The notes: a model not told the origin generated them from the letters alone. A DNA stretch of 56,623 bases from Pseudoxanthomonas suwonensis (GCF_010093235.1 NZ_PDWP01000026.1:1-56623), one strand, 5' to 3'. Numbered from the stretch's first letter, positions 27,115-35,762 are shown. Program-made: numbers and translations.

Positions 27115-28271
27115 GCTTCCGCCCGCGCCGACGGCGGGATCAGCACGGTCTTGATGCAGTTGTCGCGCTTGTTGACGAAGATGTCGTAGGCGTCGGCCGC
27201 GTCTTCCAGCGGGATGCGGTGGGTAATGACCTCGCGCGGGGAGATGTGGCCTGCGCGGATGTGTTCGATCAGCCGCGGCAGGTGGCGTTTCACGCTGGCC
27301 TGGTTCATGCGCAGGGTCAGGCCCTTGTTCACCGCGTTGCCGATCGGGATCATGTTGAAGGTCGGCCCGTAGACGCCGACGATCGAGATACGCCCGCCCT
27401 TGCGCGCGCTGTTGATCGCCCAGTGCAGCGCGATCGGCGAGCCGGCCTGCAGCATCAGGATCTTGCCGGTGATGCCATGGAACGCGCTGCCGGTGGCGTC
27501 GCAACCAACCGCGTCGATGCACACGTCCGGGCCCAGCCAGTCGGTCATCTTTTTCAGGTGGGTGGCGACGTCGTCGATCTCGCGGAAGTTCACCGTCTCG
27601 GCGTGGGCGAACTTCCGCGCGAACTCCAGGCGGTAGTCCTCGCAGTCGACCACGATCACCCGGCCGGCGCCGAAGAACCAGGCGCTCTTGGCCGCGAACA
27701 GGCCGACCGGACCGGCGCCGAACACGACCACGGTGTCGCCCTCGCGGATGCTGCCCATCTCCGCGGCCTGGTAGCCGGTGGGGAAGGCGTCGGTCAGCAG
27801 CACCGCGTCCTCGATGTGGATGTCGTCCGGGATCACGGTCGGGCCGACGTCGGCGAACGGCACCCGAACGTACTCGGCCTGGCCGCCGTCGTAGCCGCCG
27901 GCGGTATGGGTATAGCCGTAGAAGCCGCCCATCGCGCTGGCCTGCGAATTGACGTTGTGGCAGTTGCCGTACAGCTCCTTCTGGCAGAAGTAGCAGCTGC
28001 CGCAGAAGATGTTGAACGGCACCAGCACGCGGTCGCCAACCTTGAGGTTCTGCACCGAGGGGCCGACTTCCTCGACCACGCCGCAGAACTCGTGACCGAT
28101 GATCGAGCCCACCCGGGTATCGGGCACCAGTCCGTTGTAGATATGGATGTCCGAACCGCAGATGCAGCTGCGCGTGACCCGGATGATCGCGTCGTTGGGA
28201 TGCTCGATCTCCGGCTCGGCGACATGTTCGATGCGCATCGTGCGGGGGCGGCGGTAGGTGGTGGCCAGCAT
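27111..28271 (-). CDS. Zinc-dependent alcohol dehydrogenase
   Basis: A 386-aa medium-chain dehydrogenase/reductase. Catalytic zinc ligands include Cys38 (CGSDIHIYNG) and His60-Glu61 (GHEFCGVVEEVG). The structural zinc site has Cys90, Cys93, Cys96 and Cys104. The Rossmann motif GAGPVGLFAAKSAWFFGA is intact. The long form and the sequence around SAMGGFYGYTHTAGGYDG resemble formaldehyde/glutathione-dependent-type dehydrogenases, but the substrate is not determined. ATG 28271 follows GGAGAA on its strand; longer upstream frames lack support. It is the first gene of a pair with the small membrane-anchored protein. Confidence 0.88.
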   Translation of the reverse strand: MLATTYRRPRTMRIEHVAEPEIEHPNDAIIRVTRSCICGSDIHIYNGLVPDTRVGSIIGHEFCGVVEEVGPSVQNLKVGDRVLVPFNIFCGSCYFCQKELYGNCHNVNSQASAMGGFYGYTHTAGGYDGGQAEYVRVPFADVGPTVIPDDIHIEDAVLLTDAFPTGYQAAEMGSIREGDTVVVFGAGPVGLFAAKSAWFFGAGRVIVVDCEDYRLEFARKFAHAETVNFREIDDVATHLKKMTDWLGPDVCIDAVGCDATGSAFHGITGKILMLQAGSPIALHWAINSARKGGRISIVGVYGPTFNMIPIGNAVNKGLTLRMNQASVKRHLPRLIEHIRAGHISPREVITHRIPLEDAADAYDIFVNKRDNCIKTVLIPPSARAEA

Positions 28272-28529
28272 GGAGTTCTCCGCTCGGGGACGTGCGCCGG
28301 CGGGGCCGGCTGGGGCACCTGACCTTGCGGCCCCGGCCGTGAACAGGGCGCCTCGCCAGCGTGGGGGAGGCGTGGAGACCCGCTGCATGTCCTTGCAGGA
28401 TCTGCACGCGGCCACCAACGTGGGCCGGTGGCGTCCATGCCTGCTCACGCGGCGATGCCCCGGTCACGCCGCCGGACGGGCGGGGCATGAGCCCGCGTGG
28501 CACCATGGCCCGAACTACGGGGGAGTTGC

Positions 28530-29192
28530 ATGGGACTGGACGAACTACGCGAAACGGCACTGCGGCTGAACGCGCTCTACGAGCAGCTGGAGCGCAAGCG
28601 ATGGGGCCGGGAGTGGACCACCCAGGAGCTTGCACTGGGCTTCATGGGCGACGTGGGCGACCTGGCCAAGCTGGTGCAGGCCCATGCCGGCGTACGTGAC
28701 ATCGACGACGTGCAGGCCAGGCTCGGCCACGAGCTGTCGGACTGCCTGTGGTCGATCCTGGTGCTCGCCGACAAGTGCGGGGTCGACCTCGAGGCCGAGT
28801 TCCGCAGGAACACGGCCGGGCTGATCCAGTACGTGTCGGGCGAACTGGAGAAGCAACAATGCACGGGCAGTCCGGCACCCCGCGCCGCTCGAAGCCTTGG
28901 GCCAGCGCGGTCGCGCTCCTGGGCGGCGTGGCAGGCCTCGTCCTCGGCAGGCTGGCGGGCAGCTGGCTGCCGGAATCGCCCGCATGGGTGGGGCCAGGCA
29001 TCGTCATCGGCTCGCTTGCGCTGCTGCTTGTCGCCAGCCTCCTGCTCCCGCTGTTTCGACGGCACCGGGCTCCTCGGGGGCGTGCCGGTTAGCGGCCAAG
29101 CGAAGCGTTTCGGCCGCGGCTCGCGGCCAGGATCGTGCGGGCTGGGCCGGACTGAACAGGGCCCGGCCTCCGGGGCACTCACGCCGGGTTGA
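28530..29192 (+). CDS. MazG-like nucleotide pyrophosphohydrolase, stop codon apparently lost
   Basis: The first 110 residues are an all-alpha MazG-like domain: WTTQELALGFMGDVGDLAKLV supplies one metal-binding helix and LGHELSDCLWSILVLADKCG the next. Such enzymes hydrolyse nucleoside triphosphates to monophosphate and pyrophosphate. The domain ends at GELEKQQ, where the frame reads TGC at 28860-28862. An ATGA overlap with the next gene's ATG (28859) would be expected there, so TGA to TGC loss of the stop is likely. The 110 following residues (Ser, Arg, Gly and Cys-rich) look like out-of-frame translation of the next gene. ATG 28530 follows GGGAG. Confidence 0.7.
   Translation: MGLDELRETALRLNALYEQLERKRWGREWTTQELALGFMGDVGDLAKLVQAHAGVRDIDDVQARLGHELSDCLWSILVLADKCGVDLEAEFRRNTAGLIQYVSGELEKQQCTGSPAPRAARSLGPARSRSWAAWQASSSAGWRAAGCRNRPHGWGQASSSARLRCCLSPASCSRCFDGTGLLGGVPVSGQAKRFGRGSRPGSCGLGRTEQGPASGALTPG
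28859..29092 (+). CDS. Small two-helix membrane protein
   Basis: A 77-aa protein starting at ATG 28859. A basic N-terminus (PRRSKPW) leads to two hydrophobic segments (ASAVALLGGVAGLVLGRLAG and PGIVIGSLALLLVASLLLPL) and an arginine-rich end. No family was recognised. It is read in a different frame from the run-on MazG-like sequence and has the more protein-like composition, so I take it as the real gene here. It would be translationally coupled to the MazG-like gene. Confidence 0.6.
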   Translation: MHGQSGTPRRSKPWASAVALLGGVAGLVLGRLAGSWLPESPAWVGPGIVIGSLALLLVASLLLPLFRRHRAPRGRAG

Positions 29193-29215
29193 ACCGGGGA
29201 GAGGCAGCCCCCACT
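29189..29215 (+). promoter_or_regulatory. Candidate sigma-32 (heat-shock) promoter of hslV
   Basis: TTGAA (29189-29193) and CCCCACT (29209-29215) with a 15-bp spacer resemble the heat-shock consensus CTTGAA / CCCCAT. It sits about 30 bp before the hslV start, and hslVU is a classic heat-shock operon. Confidence 0.45.
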
Positions 29216-29243
29216 GAGGGAGCTATCGACCCCGGAGCGCCGC

Positions 29244-29795
29244 ATGGACCCCAGCCAGAATCCCAATGTGTTCCACGCCACCACCATCGTCTGCGTGCGT
29301 CGCGGCGACAAGGTAGCCATCGCCGGAGATGGCCAGGTCACGCTTGGCCACACGGTGATGAAGGGCAATGCGCGCAAGGTGCGGCGTTTGGGCCGCGACG
29401 GCCAGGTGCTGGCGGGCTTCGCCGGCGCCGCCGCCGATGCCTTCGCCCTGTTCGAGCTGTTCGAGGCCAAGCTGGAGAAGCATGGCCAGCTGACCCGTGC
29501 CGCGGTGGAGCTGGCCAAGGACTGGCGCACCGAGCGCCGGCTCGGCAAGCTCGAGGCCCTGCTGGCGGTGGCCGACCGGGAGACCTCGCTGGTCATCAGC
29601 GGTACCGGCGACGTGATCGAGCCGGAGGACGGCATCATCGCCATCGGTTCCGGTGGCAGCTACGCGCTGTCGGCCGCGCGCGCCCTGCTGGCGCATACGG
29701 AGCTGGACGCCCGCACCATCGCCACCGAGGCGATCGGCATCGCCGGCGACATCTGCATCTATACGAACCGCAACGTCGTGGTCGAAGAGCTGTGA
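29244..29795 (+). CDS. hslV: ATP-dependent protease proteolytic subunit HslV (ClpQ)
   Basis: A 183-aa threonine peptidase that forms the double-hexamer core of the HslVU protease. A 12-residue propeptide (ending NVFHA) precedes Thr13 of TTIVCVRRG, the mature catalytic N-terminus. [20 protein letters not shown] and [14 protein letters not shown] are conserved. HslU, its ATPase partner, is downstream, but a palindromic repeat of about 120 bp separates them instead of the usual short gap. Confidence 0.96.
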   Translation: MDPSQNPNVFHATTIVCVRRGDKVAIAGDGQVTLGHTVMKGNARKVRRLGRDGQVLAGFAGAAADAFALFELFEAKLEKHGQLTRAAVELAKDWRTERRLGKLEALLAVADRETSLVISGTGDVIEPEDGIIAIGSGGSYALSAARALLAHTELDARTIATEAIGIAGDICIYTNRNVVVEEL

Positions 29796-29803
29796 GGAAG
29801 ACC

Positions 29804-29924
29804 GGGATTCGTGATTGGTGATTGGTGATTCGTAAGAGCAAGACGCTCCTTCGACCCGCTCCCGTCGCGAACCCGCCCGGTGCTGCTTCTTCCAATCACG
29901 AATAACGAATAACGAATCACGGAC
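29804..29924. repeat. Palindromic intergenic repeat (REPIN/MITE-like), copy 2
   Basis: The left arm (29804-29849) begins GGGATTCGTGATTGGTGATT and ends in GTAAGAGCAAGACGCTCC with a small hairpin. The right arm (29892-29924) contains CCAATCACGAATAACGAATA, the inverted counterpart. It is the same family as at 11167-11283. It occupies nearly the whole gap between hslV and hslU and would form a long stem in the mRNA. Confidence 0.8.
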
Positions 29925-29930
29925 CCCCAG

Positions 29931-31295
29931 ATGACCGCGAACAATTCCTCGACCATGACCCCGCGCGAGATCGTGCAGGAGCTGGACCGCCACATCGTCG
30001 GCCAGCAGGCCGCCAAGCGCGCGGTCGCCATCGCCCTGCGCAACCGCTGGCGCCGCATGCAGCTCGATCCGGAGCTGCGCAACGAGGTGATGCCGAAGAA
30101 CATCCTGATGATCGGCCCCACCGGCGTGGGCAAGACCGAGATCGCGCGGCGCCTGGCGACGCTGGCCAACGCGCCCTTCGTCAAGGTCGAGGCCACCCGC
30201 TTCACCGAGGTCGGCTACGTGGGCAAGGACGTGGAGCAGATCATCCGCGACCTGGCCGATACCGCGGTCAAGATGTACCGCGAGCAGGCCAAGGTGCGCG
30301 TGCGCCTGCAGGCCGAGGAGCGCGCCGAGGAGCGCATCCTCGACGCGCTGCTGCCACGCCGTGCGGTCCCGGGCTTCGGTGCCGGAACCGCCGAGGTACA
30401 GGTCTCGGGGCCGGAGGATTCCACCCGCGCCAAGTTCCGCCGCATGCTGCGCGACGGCGAGCTGGACGACCGCGAGATCGAGTTGGAACTGGTCGCCACC
30501 GGGCCGGGCGTGGACATCATGACCCCGCCGGGCATGGAGGAGATGGGCCAGCAGCTCAAGCAGATGTTCGCCAGCCTCGGTGGCGGCAAGACCCACAAGC
30601 GCACCCTGACCATCCGTGCCGCGCGCCCGCAGCTGATCGAGGAGGAGGCCGCGCGCCTGGTCAACGAGGACGACGTGCGTGCCGCGGCGATCGAGGCCTG
30701 CGAGCAGCACGGCATCGTGTTCATCGACGAGATCGACAAGGTCGCCAAGCGTGGCGAGAACGTGGGCGGCGGCGACGTTTCCCGCGAGGGCGTGCAGCGC
30801 GACCTGCTGCCGCTGGTGGAAGGTTCGAACGTGTCCACCAAGTACGGCACGGTCAAGACCGACCACATCCTGTTCATCGCTTCGGGCGCGTTCCACCTGG
30901 CCAAGCCTTCGGACCTCATCCCCGAATTGCAGGGCCGCTTCCCGATCCGGGTCGAGCTGACCGCGCTGAGCAAGGGGGACTTCGTCCGCATCCTCACCGA
31001 GCCCAAGGCCGCGCTGACCCGCCAGTACGTGGAACTGCTGGCCACCGAAGGGGTCGGGCTGGAATTCACCACGGATGCGGTCGAGCGACTGGCCGAAATC
31101 GCGGCCCAGGTGAACGAGCGCCAGGAGAACATCGGTGCCCGCCGCCTGCATACGGTGCTCGAGCGGTTGCTCGACACGCTCAGCTACGAGGCCCCGGATC
31201 GTGACGGCCAGTCGGTGACCATCGACCGCGCCTACGTCGACCAGCACCTGGGCGAGCTGGTGCAGGATCCGGACCTGAGCCGCTACATCCTCTGA
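29931..31295 (+). CDS. hslU: ATP-dependent protease ATPase subunit HslU (ClpY)
   Basis: A 454-aa AAA+ unfoldase of the HslVU protease. Walker A is GPTGVGKT (residues 62-69) and Walker B is [13 protein letters not shown]. The N-terminal [18 protein letters not shown] is typical, as is the intermediate (I) domain between them. The C-terminus ends DLSRYIL, the tail that docks into HslV. The length is normal for the family. It starts 6 bp after the palindromic repeat and has a terminator just downstream. Confidence 0.96.
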   Translation: MTANNSSTMTPREIVQELDRHIVGQQAAKRAVAIALRNRWRRMQLDPELRNEVMPKNILMIGPTGVGKTEIARRLATLANAPFVKVEATRFTEVGYVGKDVEQIIRDLADTAVKMYREQAKVRVRLQAEERAEERILDALLPRRAVPGFGAGTAEVQVSGPEDSTRAKFRRMLRDGELDDREIELELVATGPGVDIMTPPGMEEMGQQLKQMFASLGGGKTHKRTLTIRAARPQLIEEEAARLVNEDDVRAAAIEACEQHGIVFIDEIDKVAKRGENVGGGDVSREGVQRDLLPLVEGSNVSTKYGTVKTDHILFIASGAFHLAKPSDLIPELQGRFPIRVELTALSKGDFVRILTEPKAALTRQYVELLATEGVGLEFTTDAVERLAEIAAQVNERQENIGARRLHTVLERLLDTLSYEAPDRDGQSVTIDRAYVDQHLGELVQDPDLSRYIL

Positions 31296-31320
31296 CCGGA
31301 CCGGGATCTCCCGGCACGAA

Positions 31321-31358
31321 GAAAGGGCCGGCACCCTGGGCGGTGCCGGCCCTTCTGT
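31321..31358. terminator. Bidirectional Rho-independent terminator after hslU
   Basis: A perfect 13-bp stem pairs 31323-31335 with 31342-31354 (loop 31336-31341), with T-rich sequence on the plus side and A/G-rich on the other. It lies between hslU and the convergent minus-strand gene that ends at 31368. Confidence 0.85.
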
Positions 31359-31367
31359 TTCATCGCG

Positions 31368-31832
31368 TCAGCGGAAGGCAGCCTGGGCCTGGCCGCGGAC
31401 CGCCACGCCGGTGCGCGATTTTGCGCGTGCCGTTTCCTTCGGCTTGCGCGCACGGGTCTTTCCGGGCGCCGCCGCGGTGGTCGCACGCCGGCCGGCACGC
31501 GAGGCGGCGGCATTATTGCCGAGCGCCAGTTCGCTCATCACGTCGGACGATTCACGGTTCATCCGCTCGAGCTGCGCCTCGTAATGCTCCAGCGCACGGC
31601 TGAACAGCTGCTCCTTGCGCAGGGTGCGGGTGATCGACGCCGAATCCTTGGAGCGTCCCTGCGAGGTCGCGGCCACGCGCTGGCGCTGGGCCAGGTCGCG
31701 CTGGCGGTCACGCAGTTCGCGCGTGCGCCGGATCAGGGTTGCCAGCTGCTTTACTTCGTACGGGCCGCGCGTCTGCAGCAGCTGCTTCTCGCGTGCATTG
31801 AGCAGGGCGGACTGGGCGGGTGTCATCCTCAT
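31368..31832 (-). CDS. Hypothetical coiled-coil protein with basic, histone-like tail
   Basis: A predicted 154-aa protein. Residues about 5-105 are rich in Gln, Arg, Glu and Leu with coiled-coil character (LIRRTRELRDRQRDLAQRQR, ALEHYEAQLERMNRESSDV). The last 40 residues are Ala/Arg/Lys/Pro-rich (KTRARKPKETARAKSR), like H1-like or AlgP-type tails that bind nucleic acid. I choose the ATG at 31832, preceded by GGAGG on its strand, over the upstream ATG at 31871. No family was recognised. It is convergent with hslU. Confidence 0.6.
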   Translation of the reverse strand: MRMTPAQSALLNAREKQLLQTRGPYEVKQLATLIRRTRELRDRQRDLAQRQRVAATSQGRSKDSASITRTLRKEQLFSRALEHYEAQLERMNRESSDVMSELALGNNAAASRAGRRATTAAAPGKTRARKPKETARAKSRTGVAVRGQAQAAFR

Positions 31833-31973
31833 CTGAGGTCCTCCGTCTTCGTCGGGCTTGTCATCGATCATGCAGATGCATACGTGCACGCCGCGCGAGC
31901 AGGCGGTGGCTGGGCGTCGTGCTGGCGCCGTGGCGCGTGTCCGGCCGTGTCCTGCGCATGACGGTCCCGGCGG

Positions 31974-32117
31974 ATGATCCTGTGCATACTCGCCTATACC
32001 TGCATGCTCGTTGTGCTGTGGCCGGCGACGTGGATGGATCCGCGCGGCGGCATGGCCAGGAACCTGGCGGTGCTGCCGGCGTTGGCCATGTCGCGGGTGC
32101 TTTCGGAGCGGAGATGA
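31974..32117 (+). CDS. Possible 47-aa single-helix membrane peptide
   Basis: A short open frame starting ATG 31974: a hydrophobic N-terminus (MILCILAYTCMLVVLWPATW), then a polar tail ending RVLSERR. Its TGA (32115-32117) overlaps the ATG of the next gene (32114), an ATGA coupling typical of real operon partners. The upstream ribosome-binding site is weak. It could be a small partner subunit of the DUF2269-like protein or simply an open frame. Confidence 0.4.
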   Translation: MILCILAYTCMLVVLWPATWMDPRGGMARNLAVLPALAMSRVLSERR

Positions 32118-32590
32118 TGGAAACCTACCTGCTGGTGAAGTGGATCCACGTCCTGTCCTCGACCCTGCTGTTCGGCACCGGGCTGGGCATCGCCTTCTTC
32201 ATGTGGATGGCCCACCTGCGCGGCGATGCGGCGCATATCGCCGCCACCGCGCGGACGGTGGTGATCGCCGATGCCTGCTTCACCGCGCCGGCGGTGGTGG
32301 TGCAGTTCCTGAGTGGCCTGTGGCTGGCGCGTTTCCTCGGAATGCCGCTGGACTACTCCTGGCTGCGCGTGGCGCTGTGGCTGTTCGTGCTGGTCGGCTG
32401 CTGCTGGCTGCCGGTGTTGTGGTTGCAGGTGCGTGCCCGCGACCTGGCGCGCGCCGCGGTCGCGCAGGACACGCCGTTGCCGAGCCAGTACCGCGTGGTG
32501 ATGGGCTGGTGGTTCGCGCTGGGCTGGCCGGCCTTCATCGGGGTGATGGCGATCTTCTGGCTGATGGTGGCCAAGCCCGCCGGGCTTTGA
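32114..32590 (+). CDS. DUF2269 family integral membrane protein
   Basis: A 158-aa protein with four to five TM helices. The N-terminal pattern YLLVKWIHVLSSTLLFGTGL is that of DUF2269, and FMWMAHLRGD and WWFALGWPAFIGVMAIFWLM are further conserved-looking blocks. The family has no established role; the histidine early in helix 1 may bind haem or a metal (inference). Two adjacent ATGs (32114, 32117) are possible starts after GGAGCGGAG. It is convergent with the DNA-repair cluster downstream. Confidence 0.8.
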   Translation: MMETYLLVKWIHVLSSTLLFGTGLGIAFFMWMAHLRGDAAHIAATARTVVIADACFTAPAVVVQFLSGLWLARFLGMPLDYSWLRVALWLFVLVGCCWLPVLWLQVRARDLARAAVAQDTPLPSQYRVVMGWWFALGWPAFIGVMAIFWLMVAKPAGL

Positions 32591-32602
32591 GCCGCGCCTC
32601 GC

Positions 32603-33253
32603 TCAGCGCGACCAGGGTGGCAGGGCGAAGGCCTTGCCCTCGACGCAGGCCACCAGGCGTTCGCCTGGCTTCTGCATCGGCACCACGCCGGCGGTGAAGG
32701 CCGAGAACGCCGGCAGCACGGTGAGCCCCTCGCGCAGCCAGAACGCCGGCCAGCGCCGGCGCATGCCGGGCAGGGCGGCGAGCGGATGCAGGTGGCCGCA
32801 GAGCACATGCGCATCCGGCGCGGGCCGCGGATCGTGGCGCATCAGGAAGGGACCGTCGCGCTGCTCGATGCCGGCGTCCTCCACGCCCAGTACGGCGGCA
32901 TCCAGCGCGCGATCGTGGTTGCCGCGCAGCACGCGGATGCGCAGGGCGGGATGACCCTCGCGCCAGGCCTGCCAGGCCGCCAGCCAGTGCGCGCGTGGCG
33001 CCGGCCCGTGGAGCAGGTCGCCGAGGATCCACAGTACGTCGCTGGGATACAGCGCCAGCAGCGCGTCCAGCCGCTGCAGGTCATGCGCCGTGCCGCCCCC
33101 GGGAATGGCGACGCCGGCGCGCCGGAAGGCGTCGCCCTTGCCCAGGTGCAGGTCCGCGATCAGCAGGGCACGCGCCTGTGGCCGGTACAGCGCACGTGCG
33201 CCGAGCAGGTGCACCGTCTCGCCGGCCAGTGCGGTGCGCCACTCAGCGTCCAT
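32603..33253 (-). CDS. pdeM: Ligase-associated metallophosphoesterase PdeM-type DNA nuclease
   Basis: A 216-aa binuclear metallophosphoesterase. Metal-binding motifs in order: ADLHLGKGDAFRRAG (Asp34, His36), WILGDLLHG, RGNHDRAL and CGHLHPLA. Homologues in the ligase-associated repair cluster are manganese-dependent DNA nucleases. It overlaps the helicase gene by 11 bp and is the last gene of a four-gene minus-strand operon (exonuclease, ligase, helicase, esterase). ATG 33253 is chosen over one ten codons earlier because it fits the conserved start. Confidence 0.88.
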   Translation of the reverse strand: MDAEWRTALAGETVHLLGARALYRPQARALLIADLHLGKGDAFRRAGVAIPGGGTAHDLQRLDALLALYPSDVLWILGDLLHGPAPRAHWLAAWQAWREGHPALRIRVLRGNHDRALDAAVLGVEDAGIEQRDGPFLMRHDPRPAPDAHVLCGHLHPLAALPGMRRRWPAFWLREGLTVLPAFSAFTAGVVPMQKPGERLVACVEGKAFALPPWSR

Positions 33254-35762
33254 GGCGGCGCTCCAGCTGTTCGGCGGCACGACGCACGCGGGTGCGCCAG
33301 TCCTCGGTGCTGAGCTGGCCGCGCTGGCCTTCGGCCCACAGCGGGAAGGACAGCGGCGTCAGTCCCGGCGGCGTGGCCAGCACGAGGTCGCGCGCGCCGC
33401 GGTCGCGCAGCACCTGCTCCAGCCGGTCCAGCTCCAGTTCGCCCTCCAGTACCTCGCGCTCGGCCTGGGCCAGCAGCAAGTGGCCCGGATCGTGGCGGCT
33501 GAGCACGTCGAACAGCAGTCCGGAGGAGGCCTGCAGCTGGCGCAGGCTGCGCAGCTGGCGGCCGGGCAGCGACGGCATCAGCAGCCCGGATACGCGTGCG
33601 ATCTCGCGGAAGCGGCGCCGCGCCAGCTCGCCGAGGTTGAGCGCCTCGCGCAGGTCGGCTTCCAGTCCGTCCGCCGAGAACATCGCCCGCAACAGGGACC
33701 CATCCACCGGCACCGCTTGCGCGGGCGACAGCACCAGACCGTAGTCGTTGGCCGAGAAGGCGAAGCTGTTGCGCTGCATCCGGCCCCAGCGCAGTGCGAA
33801 CAAGGCAGCCAGGCCCTCGTTCACCTGGCGACCGCCGAAGGGATAGACGAACAGGTGCAGGCGCCCGCGCAGCACCACATGCTCGACCAGCAGCCGCCTG
33901 GGGCCGGGCAGTGCGGAAAGCCGCTCCTGCAGCGCAAGCAGCGGCGCCAGCGCCTGCATCTCCGGCGAGCTGTCGGGCTCGCCCAGCAGAAGCTCCACCT
34001 CGTCGGCCAGTTGCGAGGACAGCGGCATGCGTCCGCCGCGCCATGTCGGCACCGCGCCCTCGCCGCCGCGCGCCAGGCGCACATAGGCGGTCATGTCCTC
34101 CAGCCGCACCAGCTCCAGCAGACGTCCGGTGAACTGGAAGCGGTCGCCGCGGCGCAGGCGGCCGACGAACTGTTCCTCCACCGCGCCGAGGCGGCCCCCG
34201 CGCAGCATGCGCACGGTGACGCTGCCATCGCTGGTGATGGTGCCGATCGACAGCCGGTGCAGGGTGGCCACGCGCCGTTCCTCGACCACGTAGCGGCCGT
34301 CGTCCCCGCGCACGACCTTGTGGAAGTCCGGATAGTGCGCGAGCGCGCGCCCGCCCTGGACGATGAAGTCGAGCACCGCCTGCCAGGTGGTGTCGTCGAG
34401 GCCGGCGAAAGCATGGGTGCCGCGTACCTCGTCCAGCAGTTGGTCCGGATCGAAACCGCCTGCCAGGGCACAGCTGACGCAGTGCTGGGCCAGCACGTCC
34501 AGCGAGCGCCGCGGCGGGAGACGCGCCTCCACCCGGCCGCTGCGGATCGCATGGCGCGCGGCGGCAAACTCCACCAGCTCCAGCGCATGCGTGGGAATGC
34601 AGGGGATCGCGCCGGACTCGCCGGGACGATGGCGTGCGCGACCGGCACGCTGCAGCAGCCGCGCCACGCCCTTTGGGCTGCCCAGCTGCAGCACCTGGTC
34701 CACCGCGGGGAAGTCCACGCCCAGGTCCAGGCTGGAGGTGGCGACCACGCAGCGCACGGTGCCTTCGCGCAGGCCCTGTTCGGCGGCGCTGCGCAGCGAC
34801 GGATCCAGCGAGCCATGGTGCAGGGCCAGCGTGGCCGGATCCTCGGGCCATACCGCCGACAGCGCCTGGTGCCACAGCTCGGCCTGGGCGCGGGTATTGG
34901 TGAACAGCAGGCTGCTGCGCACCGCCAGCAGCCGCTGCAGCACGCGCGACAGCTGGCCCAGGCCCAGGTGGCCCGCCCAGGGAAAGCGCTCGCTGCCTTC
35001 GGGGCGCAGTGTCTCCACCGCCACGGTGCGCGCACGGGTCCCGCCGACCAGGGCCGCATCCGGACGATGTGGCAGCAGCACTTCGCGCGCCTGTTCGAGG
35101 TTGCCCAGCGTGGCCGACAGGCCCCATATGCGCAGGCCGGGGCGCAGCGCGCGTAGCCGGGCGAGGTTGAGCTGCAGCAGCACGCCGCGCTTGTTGCCCA
35201 GCAGCTCGTGCCATTCGTCGACCACCACCATGTCCAGCGCGCGCAGACGCTCCGGCGTGTCGGGATAGGACAGCAGCAGGGCAAGCGACTCGGGCGTGGT
35301 CACCAGCGCATCGAGCCCACCCTCCCGCGCCAGGCGGCGGTCGCGCGCGGAGGCATCGCCGGTGCGCTGGCCCACGCGCCAGTCCAGGCCGAGGGCTTCG
35401 GCCGGCTCGCGCAGGGCGCGGGTGGTGTCGGCGGCGAGCGCGCGCAGGGGCGTGATCCACAGCAGGCGCAGCGGATGCGCTTCGGCGGCGCGCAGCCGGC
35501 GCTTGGTCTTCGGCGCGGCCTCGGCGCGCGCCAGGGCTTCGACCAGCGAGGCCCCGGCCACGGCCAGGGTCTTGCCGCTGCCGGTGGGCGTGTGCAGCAG
35601 GCCGGATTCGCCGGCCAAGGTGCGGCGCCACACCTCGCGCTGGAAACGCAGTGGGGTCCACTCGCGCTGGGCGAACCAGGCGTCCAGCTGCTGGCGCGCG
35701 CGGCGCAGCGCAGCGGCTGTCAGCCGCGGGGGCGGCGCGGGCGTGGCCGGCTCCGCCTTCAT
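33243..35762 (-). CDS. Ligase-associated DEXH-box helicase (Lhr-Core type)
   Basis: An 839-aa superfamily 2 helicase of the Lhr-Core class. Walker A is TPTGSGKT (residues 58-65), motif II is DEWH (Asp182), motif III is SATLGN and the late arginine motif lies in RAGRARHRPGES; Lhr-type winged-helix and core domains follow. Homologues are 3'-to-5' ATP-driven translocases that unwind DNA or RNA:DNA hybrids. The start overlaps the ligase stop (ATGA, 35759-35762), and the end overlaps the metallophosphoesterase. Coupling implies joint action in DNA repair. Confidence 0.9.
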   Translation of the reverse strand: MKAEPATPAPPPRLTAAALRRARQQLDAWFAQREWTPLRFQREVWRRTLAGESGLLHTPTGSGKTLAVAGASLVEALARAEAAPKTKRRLRAAEAHPLRLLWITPLRALAADTTRALREPAEALGLDWRVGQRTGDASARDRRLAREGGLDALVTTPESLALLLSYPDTPERLRALDMVVVDEWHELLGNKRGVLLQLNLARLRALRPGLRIWGLSATLGNLEQAREVLLPHRPDAALVGGTRARTVAVETLRPEGSERFPWAGHLGLGQLSRVLQRLLAVRSSLLFTNTRAQAELWHQALSAVWPEDPATLALHHGSLDPSLRSAAEQGLREGTVRCVVATSSLDLGVDFPAVDQVLQLGSPKGVARLLQRAGRARHRPGESGAIPCIPTHALELVEFAAARHAIRSGRVEARLPPRRSLDVLAQHCVSCALAGGFDPDQLLDEVRGTHAFAGLDDTTWQAVLDFIVQGGRALAHYPDFHKVVRGDDGRYVVEERRVATLHRLSIGTITSDGSVTVRMLRGGRLGAVEEQFVGRLRRGDRFQFTGRLLELVRLEDMTAYVRLARGGEGAVPTWRGGRMPLSSQLADEVELLLGEPDSSPEMQALAPLLALQERLSALPGPRRLLVEHVVLRGRLHLFVYPFGGRQVNEGLAALFALRWGRMQRNSFAFSANDYGLVLSPAQAVPVDGSLLRAMFSADGLEADLREALNLGELARRRFREIARVSGLLMPSLPGRQLRSLRQLQASSGLLFDVLSRHDPGHLLLAQAEREVLEGELELDRLEQVLRDRGARDLVLATPPGLTPLSFPLWAEGQRGQLSTEDWRTRVRRAAEQLERRHGR

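Noticed and set aside
29223-31334. Minus-strand frame of about 700 codons opposite hslVU
   Set aside because: It is antisense to two certain genes and includes the repeat; no coding signature.
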